Shown: piece by piece, positions 60,372 to 64,000 of the stretch
Layout of the letters: each line of letters starts with the position of its first letter
How positions within the stretch are numbered: the stretch's first letter is position 1
From: Anaerolineales bacterium
GTDB taxonomy: Bacteria; Chloroflexota; Anaerolineae; Anaerolineales; JABWBV01
DNA: 64,000 bases
NCBI GenBank assembly: GCA_020634875.1
Contig: JACKAX010000008.1
Location: 50,973 to 114,972 of the forward strand
Direction: 5' to 3'
Notes under the pieces: model-generated
What the model saw: the letters and a program-made list of their open reading frames with translations, nothing else
Told to the model about the DNA's origin: nothing
Databases searched by the model: none
Translations under genes and position numbers: made by a program

Positions 60372-62066
60372 ATGAGTACCTCCCGCCTCGTCACCTGGAT
60401 TACCTTTCTTGCCATCTTCGCGATGGCTGCGCGGGTTTCTATCGATTCTGATACCTGGTGGCATATGCGCGTGGGGCAGTGGATGTTAGAACATCGCTCT
60501 TTGATGGAAGGAGATGTGTTTTCATATACACGGGAAGGGGCTGAGTGGTTGTATCCGCGTTTGGTGGTGCAGGTGCCGATGGTTTTGATTTACGAAACGT
60601 TTGGGCCGGGTGGATTAAATGTTTGGGTGGCGGCAATGGTCACTCTGGCGTTTGCATTTATTTGGAAAGCTATGGAAGGGGGAGTGTTCACCAAGGCCTT
60701 TGTTTTGGTGTTGGGTGTTGTGGTTACGGGGGTTTACTGGGGCGCGCGACCCTATATGGTGTCGTTCGTCTTGGGGGCGGTGTTTTTGTGGATATTTGAG
60801 GATTTTCGGGCGGGGCGCAAAGATCGGTTATGGATACTTCCGATTTTGATGGTCATTTGGGCTAATGCCCATGGCGGGTTTGCTGTTGGGTTTATGTTGT
60901 GGGGTATTTACGGCCTTGAAGTTGGCGTGAAATGGTTGTTAGAGGTTATTCGTGTAGTCAAAACAAACAAGGTGAAAGAAAGAAAAATTCTGGCTGAGAA
61001 GCATAGGGCACAACAAGAAGATGATGGGCAAATTTCGGATACTTCAAGTCTGTTTAAATTAAATCTCCAACATCCACTCACCAAAATGCTCCTTCTGGGA
61101 TTTTTCCTCGCTTTCGCGGTGTGCTTGAACCCCGCCGGACCGCGCTTTCTGCTGTATCCATTCCAAACGGTCAAGATTGAAGCCTTACAGGACTACATCA
61201 ATGAATGGCAATCTCCAAATTTTCACGAGGTAGTGGTTCAGCCTTTTATCTGGTTGTTGCTGTTGACCTTTGGGGCTGTGGGAGTGTCACGTAAGGGGCT
61301 GAATCTGGTTGATTTTCTTTTGGTTAGTATGTTTGCGTATTTGGGGTTGTTAGCCGGGCGGAATGTTGCCCTGTTTGGCCTCTTTACACCTATTGTATTG
61401 GCACGTCATGCAGAACCAGTGCTGGCGCAAGCACGGGATGCGTTTGGGATGCGCTCAATGCCCAGGCTAGACCGGGTACGCTCGCCCTTGCAAGGGTGGG
61501 TGAATCGGGTTTTGGTGGGGGCGGTCATGTTGGCAGTGGTCGCAAAGATCGGGCTGGTGTATCCAGAGGTGATCAATATTGAGGCGTATGGGCAGTATTT
61601 GCCGTTGGACGCAGTGGCATTTTTGAAAGAGAAACAATTCCCCGGACGGATGTTTAATTCATATAACTGGGGTGGGTACCTACAGTGGGCATTGCCGGAA
61701 TATCAGGTGTTCGTGGATGGGCGAACAGATTTGTATGATGATGAAATCATCGGGCAGTGGTTTCAGGTGGTTCGGGCGGAACCAGGGTGGCAGGAGGTGC
61801 TAGATCAATGGGGGGTTAATTTGATTTTCCTAGAGAAGGATTTTGCTGTGGTCGCGCTCTTAAAAGACGAAGGGTGGACTTTGCAGTATTCTGATGATAA
61901 AGCTGTTATTTTTACGAGGCAACCGTTGGTCAGAACGGAGGAAGGGGCACAGGATGTGTTCGTACGTTGGGATGTGGATACGATTTTGTTGGAAGCAGGT
62001 TCGCCTGGATTAAGTCACCTAGAAGGGGTGGGTGGCAAAAACATTATGAGGATGAGATGGCGGTAG
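60372..62066 (+). CDS. Polytopic membrane protein, probable GT-C type, function unknown
   Basis: The 564-residue protein has about 10 helices. An early loop reads DSDTWWHMRVGQWMLEHR with FSYTREGAEWLYPRLVVQ, a pattern seen in uncharacterised GT-C-like membrane proteins of bacteria. A charged cytoplasmic insertion lies around 200-230 (KVKERKILAEKHRAQQEDDG). The C-terminal part is soluble and contains FNSYNWGGYLQW and VFVDGRTDLYDD, also typical of that group. No experimentally known relative comes to mind. It lies 51 bases after the preceding gene and 3 bases before the next. Confidence 0.75.
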   Translation: MSTSRLVTWITFLAIFAMAARVSIDSDTWWHMRVGQWMLEHRSLMEGDVFSYTREGAEWLYPRLVVQVPMVLIYETFGPGGLNVWVAAMVTLAFAFIWKAMEGGVFTKAFVLVLGVVVTGVYWGARPYMVSFVLGAVFLWIFEDFRAGRKDRLWILPILMVIWANAHGGFAVGFMLWGIYGLEVGVKWLLEVIRVVKTNKVKERKILAEKHRAQQEDDGQISDTSSLFKLNLQHPLTKMLLLGFFLAFAVCLNPAGPRFLLYPFQTVKIEALQDYINEWQSPNFHEVVVQPFIWLLLLTFGAVGVSRKGLNLVDFLLVSMFAYLGLLAGRNVALFGLFTPIVLARHAEPVLAQARDAFGMRSMPRLDRVRSPLQGWVNRVLVGAVMLAVVAKIGLVYPEVINIEAYGQYLPLDAVAFLKEKQFPGRMFNSYNWGGYLQWALPEYQVFVDGRTDLYDDEIIGQWFQVVRAEPGWQEVLDQWGVNLIFLEKDFAVVALLKDEGWTLQYSDDKAVIFTRQPLVRTEEGAQDVFVRWDVDTILLEAGSPGLSHLEGVGGKNIMRMRWR

Positions 62067-62069
62067 TGT

Positions 62070-63320
62070 ATGCGAAAAAATAAAAACTTGGTTTGGCTTC
62101 CCGTCGGTATGTTGGGATTATTCCTGGCCATCTTTATCGGCTTGACGATTTTTAACTATCGTTTTTCGGTGCAAAACCCGGGTGGGAATGATTTTTTGGT
62201 CTATTGGATTGGGGCACGTTACTGGCTTAAGGAAGGCATCAGCCCCTATTCCGAAGAGGTCCGCGTGGCGACCCAGGAAATGATTTTAGGCCGTCCCCCG
62301 CAAGAGGGGGATGCTGAGAATTTGTTTGTTTATCCGCTCTATTCGATGGCGTTTTTTGCCCCTTTTGGCTTAATGGATTTTGTTGTGGCCCGCGCACTTT
62401 GGACAACGATTGTTGAAGGTGCCCTGGTGATGCTCGCTTTTCTGAGTATGCGTGTGGCCGGGTGGCGTGTATCAGTGGGAAAAGCGGCTCTTGTGGTTCT
62501 TTTTTGTGTCGTGTGGTATCACGGGGTTCGCAATATCATCCTCGGCCAGTTTGCTGTGGTAAACGCACTCCTGATCGTGCTCACGTTAATACTTATTCAG
62601 CAAAAACAAGATATTCCAGCCGGGATTCTCCTTGCCTTTACGACAAGTAAACCGACGATGGTTTTTCTCTTAGTTCCCTTTATCATCCTCTGGGCTTTCT
62701 CAACCCGCCGTTGGGGGATTATTCAAGGGGCATTTGGCGGTATTGTAGTGCTGTTCCTGGCAACCCTGGCCTTGATGCCTAATTGGCCGCTTCAATGGGT
62801 TTATCGGTTGCTCGATTATCCCAAGGCCACTGAATTTACCTTGTTAGATTCCCCCCTCTCCTATCTTGCCAACCTGATGCCAGGGATTGCCGTCACCCTC
62901 AATCCAGTGCTTCATGTTTTGGCCGGGCTTTATCTGCTCGTTGAGTGGGTTTTTGCCTGGGGTAAGGATTATAAGCATTTCCTATGGACAACCGGGATAA
63001 CCCTGGTCATTACGAACTTAATTGCGTATCGGACAGCGACTACAAATTATGTTGTTCTGATCCCGTTTTTATTTCTTATCTTCCGAATTTGGGAATATCG
63101 CTGGAAAGTAATGGGGGCCTTGGCGGTTTGGTCTACAATCATCCTCCTCTTGGTCGGCCTTTGGGCGTTGTTTATCACCACTGTTCGCGGAAATCTTGAA
63201 GCCCCCATCATGTATCTTCCCGTGCCATTTTTCTGCCTGCTTGGCCTGTGGTGGGTGCGGTGGTGGGCCATGCGCCCGGAACGTCTCCTCTTTGACGAAT
63301 TGTCTGCGCGTCTGGGATGA
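62070..63320 (+). CDS. GT-C mannosyltransferase-like protein (GT87/DUF2029)
   Basis: The 416-residue protein has about 11 helices. The first loop reads GGNDFLVYWIGARYWLKEGISPYS, shown here as NDFLVYWIGARYWLKEG, matching the DFxxYWxAAxxxLxGxxPY pattern of the GT87/DUF2029 family, whose best-known member PimE adds mannose from polyprenyl-phosphate mannose. The acceptor here is unknown. It follows the preceding gene by 3 bases and the next begins 3 bases after its stop, so the cluster is a tight operon. Confidence 0.85.
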   Translation: MRKNKNLVWLPVGMLGLFLAIFIGLTIFNYRFSVQNPGGNDFLVYWIGARYWLKEGISPYSEEVRVATQEMILGRPPQEGDAENLFVYPLYSMAFFAPFGLMDFVVARALWTTIVEGALVMLAFLSMRVAGWRVSVGKAALVVLFCVVWYHGVRNIILGQFAVVNALLIVLTLILIQQKQDIPAGILLAFTTSKPTMVFLLVPFIILWAFSTRRWGIIQGAFGGIVVLFLATLALMPNWPLQWVYRLLDYPKATEFTLLDSPLSYLANLMPGIAVTLNPVLHVLAGLYLLVEWVFAWGKDYKHFLWTTGITLVITNLIAYRTATTNYVVLIPFLFLIFRIWEYRWKVMGALAVWSTIILLLVGLWALFITTVRGNLEAPIMYLPVPFFCLLGLWWVRWWAMRPERLLFDELSARLG

Positions 63321-63323
63321 CCA

Positions 63324-64000
63324 ATGACAAAACGCACACTTATCGCCTTTACAGCAATCATTTGGTTAGCTACGGTAACCGGTTTTTATTACCTTGTACA
63401 TAAACCCTTTGACCTGGCCTTTGCCCGAAATCTTGCCCTGGCGGGATGGCGGATAGTAGTCGTTGGCGCGATCTTGTCGGTTGGCGGTGGTTTGGGCGTA
63501 CGCCTTTTTTGCAAGGCGAACCGTGCATCGTTATTTTGGCATATTACCTATGCCGCTATCGGGTTGGGAATCCTGGGAACGGGCATTTTGCTCGTTGGCG
63601 GAACTGTGGGCTTCAATATCTGGTTTTTTATCGGCTTGCTGGTCATTTTGGGGAGCGTTTTACGTGAAGACATTCTCATCTGGTGGCAAGCGTGGCAGCG
63701 TTTACCCACTTTATGGCAGGACAGAGGGCGTTTAGAACATTTCCTCGCGTGGGGGCTTGTGCTGTTGTTATTCTTTACCCTCTTCACCACGCTTGCCCCG
63801 CCTGTGAAGTTTGACGCGTTGGTTTATCATCTCGTCTTTCCCAAAACCTACCTGCTGACCGGGCGCGTCCAGTACCAGACAAATATTTTCTGGGGTATGC
63901 CGCAACTTATTGAAATGTTATATACCTGGGCTATGGCCCTCGGCGGTGTAGAAACGGCCACCCTTTTTAGTTGGGCTTTGGGTTTTCTCGTGATTGTAGG
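63324..64000 (+). CDS. GT-C glycosyltransferase-like membrane protein, 5' part only
   Basis: The frame is open from the ATG at 63324 to the window end (225 residues seen). Several hydrophobic helices are followed by PPVKFDALVYHLVFPKTYL and GMPQLIEMLYTWAMALGG, a pattern of large polytopic glycosyltransferase-like proteins whose first loop carries DAxxYHLxxPKxYL. The C-terminal part lies outside the window. It starts 3 bases after the previous stop codon. Confidence 0.8.
   Translation, partial: MTKRTLIAFTAIIWLATVTGFYYLVHKPFDLAFARNLALAGWRIVVVGAILSVGGGLGVRLFCKANRASLFWHITYAAIGLGILGTGILLVGGTVGFNIWFFIGLLVILGSVLREDILIWWQAWQRLPTLWQDRGRLEHFLAWGLVLLLFFTLFTTLAPPVKFDALVYHLVFPKTYLLTGRVQYQTNIFWGMPQLIEMLYTWAMALGGVETATLFSWALGFLVIV

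Noticed and set aside
1..64000. Search for tRNA, rRNA, CRISPR arrays, transposases and phage genes
   Set aside because: None could be recognised by reading either strand; a covariance-model search could still find a diverged RNA.

Overview
The window looks like chromosomal DNA of a Chloroflexi bacterium, most likely of the Anaerolineae type. The clues are a LexA box of the GAAC-N4-GTTC type, secreted proteins and lipoproteins with Thr/Pro (TPTP) linkers and a YLPL-type motif, a K+-independent membrane pyrophosphatase, a Gld-like ABC system, leaderless-looking promoters and many polytopic GT-C glycosyltransferases. This assignment is inference from gene content; no rRNA or tRNA gene is present to confirm it. 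I see no phage, transposase, plasmid or CRISPR features.

Layout. 1-409: 5' part of a metallo-beta-lactamase-fold hydrolase. 586-2457: SLC13-type transporter with RCK_C domains. 2545-8774: c-di-GMP pair, a TPR-GGDEF diguanylate cyclase and a very large PAS/GAF/HD-GYP phosphodiesterase. 9382-10425: lexA with a small downstream gene, driven by a consensus promoter whose spacer holds an SOS box. 10704-12281: secreted S33-type hydrolase. 12549-16734: an ABC exporter made of a double-length fused permease and an ATPase, next to an ABC-LytTR regulator whose ABC domain is a catalytically degenerate relative of the pump ATPase. 16735-17318: non-coding DNA with inverted-repeat elements. 17319-19746: polyprenyl-phosphate glycosyltransferase and a PLP enzyme. 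19846-25008: SWIM-SNF2 helicase, a conserved unknown protein, an RNase Z-like hydrolase and a FosA-like VOC protein. 25135-32704: cell-surface proteins (PD40 lipoprotein, four-domain lamin-tail protein, others). 32907-34373: dihydropyrimidinase. 34444-39680: a lipoprotein and a three-gene antiporter-like membrane module. 39775-42836: coiled-coil protein and SelB. 42891-46700: a giant acidic TPR protein with dozens of PDWL-type motifs. 47059-49416: H+-pyrophosphatase. 50114-53990: Gld-like ABC operon. 54412-55623: primary-type sigma factor. 55679-64000: two divergent groups of GT-C membrane glycosyltransferases, six genes in all, the last one cut by the window end.

How it fits together. The recurring themes are envelope and surface biology (glycosyltransferases, lipoproteins, ABC exporters, Gld-like system), energy coupling at the membrane (pyrophosphatase, antiporter module, SLC13 transporter) and signalling (c-di-GMP, LexA, LytTR, sigma factor). 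The most unusual items are the pseudo-ABC-LytTR regulator with its neighbouring direct repeats and fused permease, the PDWL-motif scaffold-like protein, the orphan antiporter module, the SOS box placed inside a perfect promoter with a non-canonical LexA cleavage site, and two inverted-repeat elements with the same 67-bp interior length.
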